Part shown: positions 1 to 8,979 of the stretch, piece after piece
Numbering within the stretch: the first letter of the stretch is position 1
Layout of the letters: each line of letters starts with the position of its first letter
Assembly: GCA_944390895.1 (NCBI GenBank)
Contig: CALXRQ010000019.1
Coordinates: 1-32,177 of the forward strand
Origin: an uncultured Alphaproteobacteria bacterium
GTDB lineage: Bacteria; Pseudomonadota; Alphaproteobacteria; RF32; CAG-239
DNA: 32,177 nt
Reading direction: 5' to 3'
Translations under genes and position numbers: made by a program
Notes under the pieces: model-generated
The model's input: the letters and a program-made list of their open reading frames with translations, nothing else
Database searches by the model: none
What the model was told of the DNA's origin: nothing

Positions 1-6
1 AGAAAA

Positions 7-723
7 ATGAAGTTTAATGACGAAGGTTACATTGTCAGACTGCGCAAACACGGAGAAAATTCGGCCATTTTGACCGTTTTGACCCGTCATCACGGCAAAA
101 TCGTAGGCTTTGTCAAGAATGCCTTTACCAAAAGAAGCCTCGGCGTTTTTCAGCTGGGTAATCTGGTGGCGGTTGAGGCTTATGCCCGGGTAGATGAAAA
201 TATGCTGAGCCTGAAAACGGAATTGCTGGCGCCGACCGCCGTCAATTTTCTCGGCGATGCCGCCCGTTTGGAAGCTTTAGCCTCTTTCTGCGAGCTCTGT
301 AATGTCTGTATGCCCGAACAAATGGCGCTTGAACGCCTTTTTTACTATGTTGACAGTTTTTTTAATCTGATACTTGAAGATAATTGGATAACACATTATG
401 CTTATTTTGAATTTTATCTTCTTGATTTTCTCGGAATCTCGCTGGACCTGAGCGAATGTTCGGCCACCGGAACCACCGAAAATCTGAAATATGTGTCGCC
501 TAAAACCGGACGTGCCGTCTGTGCGGAGGCAGGGGAACCCTATAAAAACCGGCTGTTCAGTTTTCCACAGTTTATTCTTGAGCAAAATTATGCGCCGACA
601 CGGCAGGAACTGAAGGATTTGCTGAAAATGACCGAGTTTTTCCTGAACAAAAACTTTTTTCAAACTCACGGCTTGAAATTCCCGCTGAACCGTGCTAATT
701 TGCTGCATAATTTGGGTTTTTAG
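7..723 (+). CDS. recO: DNA repair protein RecO
   Basis: RecO loads RecA onto SSB-coated single-stranded DNA in the RecFOR recombination-repair pathway. The 238-residue protein has the family's usual length. The N-terminal part (about residues 1-80) fits the OB fold, with the typical opening GYIVRLRKHGENSAILTVLT and a later HHGKIVGFVKNA. The C-terminal half contains LDLSECSATGTTENLKYVSP followed by GRAVCAEAGEPYKNRLF, the pattern usual in alphaproteobacterial RecO. The ATG lies six bases from the window edge, so its ribosome binding site is mostly cut off and a slightly earlier start cannot be excluded. parC follows after 9 bases on the same strand, so the two are probably co-transcribed. Confidence 0.93.
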   Translation: MKFNDEGYIVRLRKHGENSAILTVLTRHHGKIVGFVKNAFTKRSLGVFQLGNLVAVEAYARVDENMLSLKTELLAPTAVNFLGDAARLEALASFCELCNVCMPEQMALERLFYYVDSFFNLILEDNWITHYAYFEFYLLDFLGISLDLSECSATGTTENLKYVSPKTGRAVCAEAGEPYKNRLFSFPQFILEQNYAPTRQELKDLLKMTEFFLNKNFFQTHGLKFPLNRANLLHNLGF

Positions 724-732
724 GGTGAAATT

Positions 733-2955
733 ATGGCAGACGCAGTAGAAAAAATAAAAGATGTCCACCTTGCGGAAGAATTAAGCAGCCGCTATTTGTC
801 TTATGCAATGTCGACCATTGTCGACCGGGCGCTTCCGGACGTGCGCGACGGCTTGAAGCCGGTGCACCGCCGTTTGCTTTATGCCATGCGTCAGCTGCAT
901 CTCGACCCTAAGTCCGGCTTTAAGAAATGCGCCCGTGTGGTCGGTGACGTCATCGGTAAATATCATCCTCACGGCGATACGGCCGTATATGGAGCCATGG
1001 TGCGTCTGGCGCAGGATTTTTCGGTGCGTTATCCTTTGGTTGATGGACAGGGCAACTTCGGCAACATCGACGGAGACGGCGCCGCCGCCATGCGTTATAC
1101 CGAAGCGCGCCTCACCGAATTTGCCATTGCCATGATGGAAGGGCTGAACGAAAACGCCGTTGACTTTCGCGATACCTATGACGGGGAAGAGAGCGAACCT
1201 GTGGTCATGCCGTCCATGGTGCCCAACCTGCTTTGCAACGGTTCAATGGGCATTGCCGTGGGTATGGCGACCAACATTCCGCCGCACAATCTGAGCGAGG
1301 TTTGCGATGCTTTGCTCTATCTGATAGAAAATCCCGACTGCGGTCTGGAACCTTTGGTCAAACGCATCAAAGGGCCTGATTTTCCGACCGGCGGCATTAT
1401 CATTGACAAGTTTTCAACCATTTTGGACGCCTATACGCAGGGCAAGGGTTCGTTCCGCATTCGCGCCAAGTGGGAAAAGGAAGACCTTGGCCATGGCCAG
1501 TATCAGATTATCATTACCGAGATTCCCTATCAGGTTGTCAAATCCAAGCTGATTGAAAAAATTGCAGCCTTGCTGATGGACAAGAAACTGCCGCTGTTGA
1601 GCGACATTCGCGATGAATCCGCGCAGGACGTACGGATTGTGCTGGAGCCCAAAAACCGCACGGTCGATGCGGCGCTGCTGATGGAACATCTTTTTAAGCA
1701 GACGGATCTGGAAGTCCGTTTTGCCATGAATATGAATGTCCTTGATTCGGACACGGTTCCCAGAGTTATGAACATCAAGGAAGTCTTGCGCGAGTTTTTG
1801 GATCATCGTCATAACGTTTTGAAACGCCGCGTCAGCTTCCGTCTGGATAAAATCAACGCCCGGATGGAGCTTTTGAGCGGCTATCTGATAGCTTATCTTA
1901 ACTTGGACGAGGTAATCCGCATCATCCGTGAAGAAGACGACGCCAAGACTGCGCTGATGAATAAGTTTGAGCTGAGCGAAAATCAGACCGAAGCCATTTT
2001 GAATATGAAACTTCGTTCTCTGCGCAAACTGGAAGAAATGGAAATCCGCAAAGAATACGATGACCTCTCGGCAGAGAAGGGAGAACTTGAAGCCTTAATG
2101 GCCGATGAAGGGAAACGCTGGGAAGCTCTGGCCGGAGAAATTAAGGCGACCCGGGAAAAATTCGGCAAAAAAACGGCCTTGGGCCGCCGCCGTACCGAGT
2201 TTGCCGAGGTTGAAGAAATTGTGGACGTTCCGGTAGAAGCGTTCATTGAGAAGGAACCGATTACGATTATCCTGTCACAAAAAGGCTGGATACGCTCGCT
2301 CAAGGGGTATGCCGATCTGAATGACGAGTTCAAGTTTAAAGACGATGACGCGCTGCTGTTTGCCATTCACGCTCAGACGACGGATAAAATCATTTTGTTT
2401 GACACCTCCGGCAAGTTTTTTACCATTTCCGCCAATGAGATTCCGAGCGGACGCGGTTTCGGACAGCCTCTGCGTTTGATGGTTGACCTCGGCATCAATG
2501 ACAACATTTGCGATATGTTTGTCTTTGAGCCCAAAGCGCAGTATCTCATTGCTTCCAATTCCGGTCGCGGTTTTCTGGTCGATGAAAATCATATTATGGC
2601 TCAAACCCGCAACGGCCGCAAGATTATGAACGTTGAAAACGGCGAGCACGCTGCTTTCTGCAAAAAGGTTACCGGCGATATGGTAGCCGTTATCGGCGAC
2701 AACCGCAAGCTTCTGGTCTTTAAGGTTGAAGAAGTTCCGACCATGGCTCGCGGGCGCGGCGTAACGCTGCAAAAATACAAGGACGGCGGCCTGAGCGATA
2801 TCCAAATATTTAACGAAGCTGACGGTTTTACCTATAATCGTGCCGGCGGCACCAAAACCGAAACCGATCTGTTGTCCTGGCTCGGTCACCGCGCACAGGT
2901 CGGCAAGCTGGCGCCGTTCGGTTTCCCGAAGTCAGGTAAGTTCTTGAAAGAATAA
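733..2955 (+). CDS. parC: DNA topoisomerase IV subunit A
   Basis: ParC is the DNA-cleaving subunit of topoisomerase IV, which unlinks daughter chromosomes together with ParE. The 740-residue protein opens with the type IIA breakage-reunion domain: [20 protein letters not shown], then [12 protein letters not shown], then the catalytic tyrosine Y122 in AAMRYTEAR. The C-terminal half (about residues 490-740) is the beta-pinwheel DNA-wrapping region. It is called ParC rather than GyrA because of its length, the alphaproteobacterial [11 protein letters not shown] signature, and the lack of a clear GyrA box. The quinolone-pocket positions equivalent to E. coli Ser80 and Glu84 are T83 and G87, which is unusual. 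It sits 9 bases after recO, and a small gene starts 2 bases after its stop. Confidence 0.93.
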   Translation: MADAVEKIKDVHLAEELSSRYLSYAMSTIVDRALPDVRDGLKPVHRRLLYAMRQLHLDPKSGFKKCARVVGDVIGKYHPHGDTAVYGAMVRLAQDFSVRYPLVDGQGNFGNIDGDGAAAMRYTEARLTEFAIAMMEGLNENAVDFRDTYDGEESEPVVMPSMVPNLLCNGSMGIAVGMATNIPPHNLSEVCDALLYLIENPDCGLEPLVKRIKGPDFPTGGIIIDKFSTILDAYTQGKGSFRIRAKWEKEDLGHGQYQIIITEIPYQVVKSKLIEKIAALLMDKKLPLLSDIRDESAQDVRIVLEPKNRTVDAALLMEHLFKQTDLEVRFAMNMNVLDSDTVPRVMNIKEVLREFLDHRHNVLKRRVSFRLDKINARMELLSGYLIAYLNLDEVIRIIREEDDAKTALMNKFELSENQTEAILNMKLRSLRKLEEMEIRKEYDDLSAEKGELEALMADEGKRWEALAGEIKATREKFGKKTALGRRRTEFAEVEEIVDVPVEAFIEKEPITIILSQKGWIRSLKGYADLNDEFKFKDDDALLFAIHAQTTDKIILFDTSGKFFTISANEIPSGRGFGQPLRLMVDLGINDNICDMFVFEPKAQYLIASNSGRGFLVDENHIMAQTRNGRKIMNVENGEHAAFCKKVTGDMVAVIGDNRKLLVFKVEEVPTMARGRGVTLQKYKDGGLSDIQIFNEADGFTYNRAGGTKTETDLLSWLGHRAQVGKLAPFGFPKSGKFLKE

Positions 2956-2957
2956 AC

Positions 2958-3137
2958 GTGGCTGAAGTTTTGTTTGAATATGCCAGACAGGGACAATACG
3001 TAAAGGTAACGGCAATTGAACCGGAAACCCGAACCGAAGTCTGTGTCGTTGTCCCGGTCGGTCTGTCCGAACAGCAAATGCAGATTCAGGCTTTGAAAAA
3101 ACTCAGTTATAAAAAAAAAAAAATGGAAGATGAATAA
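2958..3137 (+). CDS. small DUF6898-like protein (59 residues)
   Basis: A GTG-started 59-residue gene fills the gap between parC and fhs. It begins AEVLFEYARQGQYVKVTAIEPETRTEV and continues through CVVVPVGLSEQQMQIQALKKLSY to a lysine-rich tail. This matches my memory of the short alphaproteobacterial DUF6898 family (EVLFE.....YVKV.A.DP..GTEV, then an ALRKL helix), whose function is unknown. Its stop overlaps the fhs start as TAATG, so translation is probably coupled. The lysine tail is encoded by a run of 13 adenines (3111-3123). The complete fit between neighbours and the protein-like composition support a real gene. The family name is a recollection, not a search result. Confidence 0.75.
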   Translation: MAEVLFEYARQGQYVKVTAIEPETRTEVCVVVPVGLSEQQMQIQALKKLSYKKKKMEDE

Positions 3138-4810
3138 TGTGGAGCGATATCCTGATTTCCCAGCAGGCCGTTTTGAAGCCGATTGCAGAGATTGCGGCGC
3201 AGGCGGGACTTGCTGCGGAAGACATTGAACCCTACGGAAGCCTCAAAGCCAAAATATCTTATGCCGCATTAAAAAAACTGCAAAATTCTTCTTTGCCCGA
3301 CGGGAAGCTGATTTTGGTGACAGCCGTTACGCCGACCCCGGCCGGAGAGGGAAAATCAACCGTTTCGATTGGTCTGGGAGACGCATTGCGCCGTTTGGGG
3401 AAAAAGACGGTCATTGCGCTGCGCGAACCGTCATTGGGTCCTTGTTTCGGCGCCAAAGGCGGCGCCACCGGCGGCGGATATTCGCAAATTGCGCCGATGG
3501 AAGACATCAATCTGCACTTTACCGGAGACATTCACGCCGTTACCGCGGCGGCCAATCTGCTGGCCTCAATCATTGATAACCATATATATCAGGGCAACTC
3601 TCTTAATCTGGATCCTGCTCAGATAACCTGGAAACGCAGCCTGGATCTCAACGACCGGGTTCTGCGCGACATAACCGTCGGACAGGGCAGTAAAATCAAC
3701 GGCATTGAACGCCGGGATCATTTCTGCATCAGCGTTGCCAGCGAGATTATGGCGGTTTTGTGTCTGGCACGCGATATGGCGGATCTGAAAGAACGCCTGG
3801 GGCGGATTATTATCGGCAAAGACCGGACGGGACGCGATGTCCGGGCTCGGGAACTTAACGTCGTCGGCGCCATGGCCGCGCTGCTCAAAGATGCGCTGAA
3901 GCCCAATCTGGTTCAAACGCTGGAACATACGCCGGCTTTGGTGCACGGCGGGCCTTTTGCCAACATAGCGCACGGCTGCAACAGCTTAATTGCCACCCGC
4001 ACGGCGCTGAAACTGGCGGATTATGTCGTAACCGAAGCCGGTTTCGGAGCTGATTTGGGCGCCGAAAAGTTTTTGGACATCAAATGCCGTTTCGGCGGCA
4101 TCAGGCCGTCGGCCGTTGTCGTCGTTGCCACGGTGCGGGCGCTCAAAATGCACGGTGGCATGGAGAAGGACAGTCTCGGACAGGAAAATCTTGCCGCGCT
4201 TGATAAGGGCTTTGATAATTTAAGGCTTCATATTGAAAATATGCAAAAATACGGCGTTCCGGTGGTGGCCGCGGTCAACCGCTTTGCTTCGGATACGGAT
4301 GCCGAAATCGCGCTGATAGAAGAAAAAGCGGCGCTTTGCGGTGTCAAGGCGCTTGTTTCCGAAGGCTGGGCCAAAGGCGGCCGGGGCGTGATCGCTTTGG
4401 CTGAAGAAACGCTCAAAGCCTGTAGCCGTCCGGCAAATTTTAAGTTTTTGTATGAGGATGAGCTGCCGCTGGAAGAAAAAATCCGTATCGTTGCCAGAGA
4501 AATATACCGGGCCTCGGATGTCGAATTTTCGGAAGTTGCGGCGGCAAAGCTGCGTGAATATGCCAAAAACGGTTTTGGGCGCTTTCCGGTTTGCATTGCC
4601 AAAACCCAGAATTCCGTCTCGCACGATAAAAATCTGCTTAACGCTCCGCAAGGTTACGTTTTGCCGGTGAGAGACGTTTCCGTTTCCGCCGGAGCTGGTT
4701 TCGTGGTGGTTTTTGCCGGCGGCATTCTGGATATGCCGGGACTGCCGCCCGTACCCGCTGCCGAAAAAATCGATGTTGACGAAAACGGTGTCGTTTCGGG
4801 CTTGTTCTGA
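3137..4810 (+). CDS. fhs: Formate--tetrahydrofolate ligase
   Basis: This enzyme makes 10-formyltetrahydrofolate from formate, tetrahydrofolate and ATP in cytoplasmic one-carbon metabolism. The 557-residue length is normal. The family nucleotide loop TPTPAGEGKST lies at residues 65-75, followed by GLGDALRRLGK, REPSLGPCFGAKGGATGGGYSQ and LHFTGDIHAVTAANNL-like segments. Later blocks such as LVHGGPFANIAHGCNS and VTEAGFGADLGAEKF are also diagnostic. Its ATG shares bases with the TAA of the preceding small gene, which argues for translational coupling and membership of the recO-parC operon. No separate promoter is evident. Fhs gives the cell a formate-dependent source of formyl groups for purines and initiator tRNA. 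Confidence 0.96.
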   Translation: MWSDILISQQAVLKPIAEIAAQAGLAAEDIEPYGSLKAKISYAALKKLQNSSLPDGKLILVTAVTPTPAGEGKSTVSIGLGDALRRLGKKTVIALREPSLGPCFGAKGGATGGGYSQIAPMEDINLHFTGDIHAVTAAANLLASIIDNHIYQGNSLNLDPAQITWKRSLDLNDRVLRDITVGQGSKINGIERRDHFCISVASEIMAVLCLARDMADLKERLGRIIIGKDRTGRDVRARELNVVGAMAALLKDALKPNLVQTLEHTPALVHGGPFANIAHGCNSLIATRTALKLADYVVTEAGFGADLGAEKFLDIKCRFGGIRPSAVVVVATVRALKMHGGMEKDSLGQENLAALDKGFDNLRLHIENMQKYGVPVVAAVNRFASDTDAEIALIEEKAALCGVKALVSEGWAKGGRGVIALAEETLKACSRPANFKFLYEDELPLEEKIRIVAREIYRASDVEFSEVAAAKLREYAKNGFGRFPVCIAKTQNSVSHDKNLLNAPQGYVLPVRDVSVSAGAGFVVVFAGGILDMPGLPPVPAAEKIDVDENGVVSGLF

Positions 4811-4826
4811 TTCTCTTTCAGGCTCC

Positions 4827-4835
4827 TGTGGATAA
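4827..4835 (-). promoter_or_regulatory. single perfect DnaA-box sequence
   Basis: TGTGGATAA is the exact reverse complement of the consensus DnaA box TTATCCACA. It lies 17 bases after fhs in an AT-rich intergenic stretch. Only one copy is seen here, so it is not an origin. It could be a titration or regulatory site, or chance. Confidence 0.3.
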
Positions 4836-4895
4836 CTTCTAAACTTGTAGTTTAAGGTTTAAAAATCCCGATTTTTATTATAAGCTCTACGCAGT

Positions 4896-4923
4896 TTCAA
4901 GCGGCAAGAATTGGCCGTTTGAA
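4896..4923. other. intergenic hairpin between fhs and the coiled-coil gene
   Basis: A 10-base stem (TTCAAGCGGC / GCCGTTTGAA, with one G-T pair) encloses an 8-base loop. No clean thymine run follows, so it is not a textbook intrinsic terminator. It could slow or end transcription from fhs, or structure the leader of the next gene, whose start is 42 bases downstream. Confidence 0.4.
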
Positions 4924-4964
4924 GCAAAAAACAGGGAAATATAAATATTTGGGGAAATATATTT

Positions 4965-7900
4965 ATGTCAAATCAACAAGTTGACAACAACAGCTCGGCC
5001 AAAAGTGATTCGTCTTTGCCGGGGTTTATGTCTGAAGCCAGCAGCATTAATTATAACGAAGAAGCAGAAAACGGAAGCTGGTTAAACAATAATCTGACCA
5101 GACTGATGATTTCCATCAGCGTAATCTGGTTTATCATCGTACTGATTTACATTACCCAGTTTTTTGGCTGGTCCAACCTTTTCCTGATGATGCCCGACGA
5201 GTTTGGTGCGTTTCTGGCCGGTATAACGCTGCCTTTGGCAATTATCTGGGTCGTTATGGCTTATATCGACCGCGGCAACAGTTTTAAGAACGAAGCCAGA
5301 TTTCTCCGCGCATATATGAATCAGCTCGTTTATCCCGAAGACGGCGGTGCCAACACTGCCAAAGCCATGGCCGACGCCATCCGTTCCCAGGTGGTTGAAC
5401 TCCATGAGGTTACCAAACATGCAACCGAGCAAACCGAAAAGATAAAAAAGGAACTGAGCGCTCGGGTTAACGATTTCTCCAAACTTGTCAACACGCTGGA
5501 CAATTATTCTACCAAGACGATTGTCGAATTGTCCGACGGCGTCAAAACCCTGGTTGAAAACTTTGAATATGTAACTGAACGCGCGCAGAATTCCACCCAG
5601 ATGTTTAAGGGTTACATTAATGATTTTTCTGCTACGGCCGCTGGTCTGGAAAACAACTGCGGCGAGCTCTTCGGTAAAATCATTCCTCACATTCAGGAGC
5701 TTAAAACCTCGTCTCAGCTGCTCCAGAGTATGGCCGATGACAACAATTCCAAAATGGATAAGGCCAATCAGGCTCTGCTTGACTTTGGCAACCGTGCGTC
5801 TGAAAGCGTAAACAATGTGATTCAGATTCTCGATTCTCAGACGTCGCGGCTTGAAGAAGTTGCCAACGACGCCGTATCCGTTTGTGACAACATCTATGGC
5901 AAGATAGACGGTGGTGTTAGCAAAATAGACGAAGTTTTGCGAGGACAGAGCGAAGCGGTTGAAAGGTATTTGGGCAAGCTGAATGAAGAAAGCGACGTTT
6001 TGGCTTCAAAATTCAGCGATCACAGCGCCATGATTTCCATGGAAGTCGACAAAATTATTACCCGTTCCAATTTGATAGAAGAAAGCGTAGCCACGCAGGT
6101 TAATCAGCTTCAGGGCGTTTCCGATGAGATTTTTGACAATATTAAAGGCGTGGAAAATCGTCTGACTGCCGGTTCTGTCGCTTTGGAAAAACGTTCGGCA
6201 GAAATTGTTGACAATATACAGAACGTGGTTTCTTCGGCCGAAAACAACACCGCTAAACTGACAGCTTTGTCGGATCAGTATATTGCCAAGTCTGCCGCCT
6301 TGTCCGAAGATGTCGGAAGCCGTAGTGAAACTTTGCAGAAGGTCAGTGACGGTATTGTCCTGAACTTGAAGTTGCTGCTTCAGGAACTCGGAGCAAGCAC
6401 CATAGGATTGAAAGAACAGGCGGATGTTTCCAGAAAAGAGCTTGAGGATATCGGCGCCGTTATCAGCAAACATACCGACAATCTTAAAGAGGCCGCGTCT
6501 TTGGTCGTTGCTCAAAGCAAGGTCGGCGAAAATTCTTTGATTCAGCAGCAGAAAAACATTGCGGAATCCGTCAACCGAATTGAAGAAATAAAAGTTGAGC
6601 TCAAATACCAGATTGACGAGCTGACCCGCGCCGCGTCTTATCTGACGCAGGAAGCCGAAACGACCGTCGGACAGCTTAAACAGCAGATGGGCGAAACGCT
6701 TTCTTCCTGCAATGACGTTGTCGCCAAGACCAAAATGGTCAGTGCCAGCCTCAACGAGCAGGCCGGTGTTTTTGACAACACGGCAGATCAGGCCTTGAAC
6801 AAAGTTATTCAAATGGAAAATATTCTGAATAGTCATTATCAGGAACTGGATAAAATTTCTCGGAGCGTCTCCGAACGTGCGGAGAATGTGTCCGAGGTCT
6901 TGGAAAAACAGGCCGCCAACATCAACGTTGCCACCGCCAATTCCGATAATACGTTTCAGCAGATTACGGAAGCTTTTGCCCGCCAGAACGAAACACTGGA
7001 CAAGATTACCGGCGCAACCGTCAACCATGTGGCGGATGTGGTTCAGCTTTTGGATGAAAAGGCTGAAAATATTAATCTGTTGTTCAAACAGCAGGAAAAC
7101 GAGTTTTTCAATATTTGCGACCGTTTAACCGAAAACACCGACAATATGGGCAACAATCTCAAAAAACAGGTTGCCGTTATTGAACAGAACGCCGATAAGG
7201 TTTTTGCCCGGATGACGCTTTTGGAAGAGGATGTCAACAAAAGGGTTGAGGCGGTTGTCGCTAACTCCGTCAAATCAATCGACAAGCTTTCGGAGGTTAA
7301 TCAGTCGATTGCCGTGCAGAACAATGACGTCAGCAAGTTCATTCAGCAGATTTCCGATAAAATTGCGCAAATTGCCGCGGCTTTCAGAGAAAATTTCCAG
7401 GTTTTCAACAACACGGTCAAAGATCTTACCGTCAGCTCGGACGAGTTCACCAATTCTATTTTGGACAACTGTGATAAAATTAATGCAGCCAATCAAAATC
7501 TGGCAGCCGAAAGCAGAAATACGACCGATGTTTTGGATGCACAGGCCAAAAATATTGATAAGGTCTTAAACCGGACCGTCAGCCAGACGGATTCCATCCG
7601 CGAAAGTTTTGAACACCAGCGCGAGGTTCTGACTGACATTGTCAATACCGTGGCCACGCAAACCCGCCTGGGTGAGGCCTCTTTGGCGCAGCAGTATAAA
7701 TATCTTTCCGACACCTCGACCGAAGTTGCCCAGCGCGTTAACGAAATCAACAACAACTTCAAAAACAGCACCGATACCATATTTGAAACTTCGGCCAAAA
7801 TTGCCTATGAGTTTAATGTGCTGGGCGACAGGCTGCTTAAAGTCAACGATGACATCAACAAATCTTCCCGCGATTCGATTAAGAACGTCGAGCAGGTTAA

Positions 7901-8969
7901 TATGTCCTTGAGCCAGCTGGTTGACGATTTGGCGGTCAATGTTAACAGTTCCAGCAATAAAATCGGCAATGTAATGAAAGATTATGAAAAATACATAGCC
8001 AACTTCAATACGGTTACGGCCGAAGCCAGCAGCGGCGTTTTTGAAATCAACAATCTCATTTCCGCCCAGAGCGACAAGATGATTAAGATTTCCGAAGACA
8101 CCAAACAGCTGGTGGAATGCTTCAATACCGTTTTGAACGATACGTCGCTCCAGCTCTCCAACCGTGCCAATATGGCCTATGAAAAGGTCAAAGGCCTCGG
8201 CGAGAACCTGAAAGTTTTGAGTATGCAGATGGAAGAGGCGACCAAGATGAGCTCCACCCATTTTGAAAACTCAAGCGGCAAACTGCGCGCAACCTTGAAT
8301 GAAGTTGCCGCCAATGCCGAGCGCATTTCCAACGAAATCCGCTCTTCGGGCGAAGTCTTCCTGAAACAGTCCGGAGTTTTGGTTGTCGCAACCGACGATA
8401 CGTTGAAAAAAGTCAACGATGTCATGAATGTCTTAAATGACAGCACCAACGAATTTTCGGCCAAGGGCGACGACATTATCAAAAAATCAATTTCCTTCAG
8501 CGATGTTGTCAACAAACAGCTTAAGGTTTTGAACGAAACCTCGCAGAAAGCCGACGGCAAGCTGGCCGAGCTCGAAAAGCGCTATGAGGGCGTGCGTGTC
8601 GACAGTTTCCTGAAAGACGCTTCTTATATTATAGAGAAACTGGAAACCGTTTCGGTCGACATCAACCGTATTTTTAACCCGGCGGCGGAAGAGGAAATCT
8701 GGAAGAAATATTATAACGGCGATACGGCGGCCTTTGTGCGCTACCTTTCCAAAACCATGACCAAACAGCAGGTTTTGGCTATCCGCGGCGAGTTTGAAAA
8801 GAATATGGAGTTTCGCACGCTGGTAACCAAATATCTGTCCGAGTTTGAATCTCTTATAACCAAGGCCAGAACCAACGAACGTTCGGGCATTCTGCTGTCG
8901 GTCATTTCCGGCGCCGATATCGGCAAGGTATATTATATTCTGGCCAGAGCGTTGGATAAACTGAACTAA
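4965..8969 (+). CDS. giant membrane-anchored coiled-coil protein, TipN-like layout
   Basis: This 1334-residue protein has a polar N-terminus (1-45), two membrane segments (about 47-66 and 80-101), then more than 1,100 residues of almost uninterrupted helical coiled coil. The coil is rich in Asn, Asp, Glu, Lys, Val and Ile. A final region of about 95 residues (from about 1240) looks globular and less repetitive (WKKYYNGDTAAFVRYLSK ... DIGKVYYILARALDKLN). Parts of the coil repeat: the segment from residue 514 (VVAQSKVGENSLIQQQ) resembles that from 896 (VATQTRLGEASLAQQY). Two N-terminal membrane helices plus a huge cytoplasmic coil is the layout of the Caulobacter pole marker TipN, which is shorter at about 890 residues. 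A structural role in polarity or cell shape is an inference. A chemoreceptor is unlikely, as no signalling hairpin is seen. GGGGA at 4951-4955 fits the chosen ATG. Confidence 0.8.
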   Translation: MSNQQVDNNSSAKSDSSLPGFMSEASSINYNEEAENGSWLNNNLTRLMISISVIWFIIVLIYITQFFGWSNLFLMMPDEFGAFLAGITLPLAIIWVVMAYIDRGNSFKNEARFLRAYMNQLVYPEDGGANTAKAMADAIRSQVVELHEVTKHATEQTEKIKKELSARVNDFSKLVNTLDNYSTKTIVELSDGVKTLVENFEYVTERAQNSTQMFKGYINDFSATAAGLENNCGELFGKIIPHIQELKTSSQLLQSMADDNNSKMDKANQALLDFGNRASESVNNVIQILDSQTSRLEEVANDAVSVCDNIYGKIDGGVSKIDEVLRGQSEAVERYLGKLNEESDVLASKFSDHSAMISMEVDKIITRSNLIEESVATQVNQLQGVSDEIFDNIKGVENRLTAGSVALEKRSAEIVDNIQNVVSSAENNTAKLTALSDQYIAKSAALSEDVGSRSETLQKVSDGIVLNLKLLLQELGASTIGLKEQADVSRKELEDIGAVISKHTDNLKEAASLVVAQSKVGENSLIQQQKNIAESVNRIEEIKVELKYQIDELTRAASYLTQEAETTVGQLKQQMGETLSSCNDVVAKTKMVSASLNEQAGVFDNTADQALNKVIQMENILNSHYQELDKISRSVSERAENVSEVLEKQAANINVATANSDNTFQQITEAFARQNETLDKITGATVNHVADVVQLLDEKAENINLLFKQQENEFFNICDRLTENTDNMGNNLKKQVAVIEQNADKVFARMTLLEEDVNKRVEAVVANSVKSIDKLSEVNQSIAVQNNDVSKFIQQISDKIAQIAAAFRENFQVFNNTVKDLTVSSDEFTNSILDNCDKINAANQNLAAESRNTTDVLDAQAKNIDKVLNRTVSQTDSIRESFEHQREVLTDIVNTVATQTRLGEASLAQQYKYLSDTSTEVAQRVNEINNNFKNSTDTIFETSAKIAYEFNVLGDRLLKVNDDINKSSRDSIKNVEQVNMSLSQLVDDLAVNVNSSSNKIGNVMKDYEKYIANFNTVTAEASSGVFEINNLISAQSDKMIKISEDTKQLVECFNTVLNDTSLQLSNRANMAYEKVKGLGENLKVLSMQMEEATKMSSTHFENSSGKLRATLNEVAANAERISNEIRSSGEVFLKQSGVLVVATDDTLKKVNDVMNVLNDSTNEFSAKGDDIIKKSISFSDVVNKQLKVLNETSQKADGKLAELEKRYEGVRVDSFLKDASYIIEKLETVSVDINRIFNPAAEEEIWKKYYNGDTAAFVRYLSKTMTKQQVLAIRGEFEKNMEFRTLVTKYLSEFESLITKARTNERSGILLSVISGADIGKVYYILARALDKLN

Positions 8970-8979
8970 AAGGTAGCCG

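Noticed and set aside
4827-4835. DnaA box as a sign of a replication origin
   Set aside because: Only one box is seen, with no cluster, no AT-rich unwinding array and no dnaA/hemE/parAB-type neighbours.
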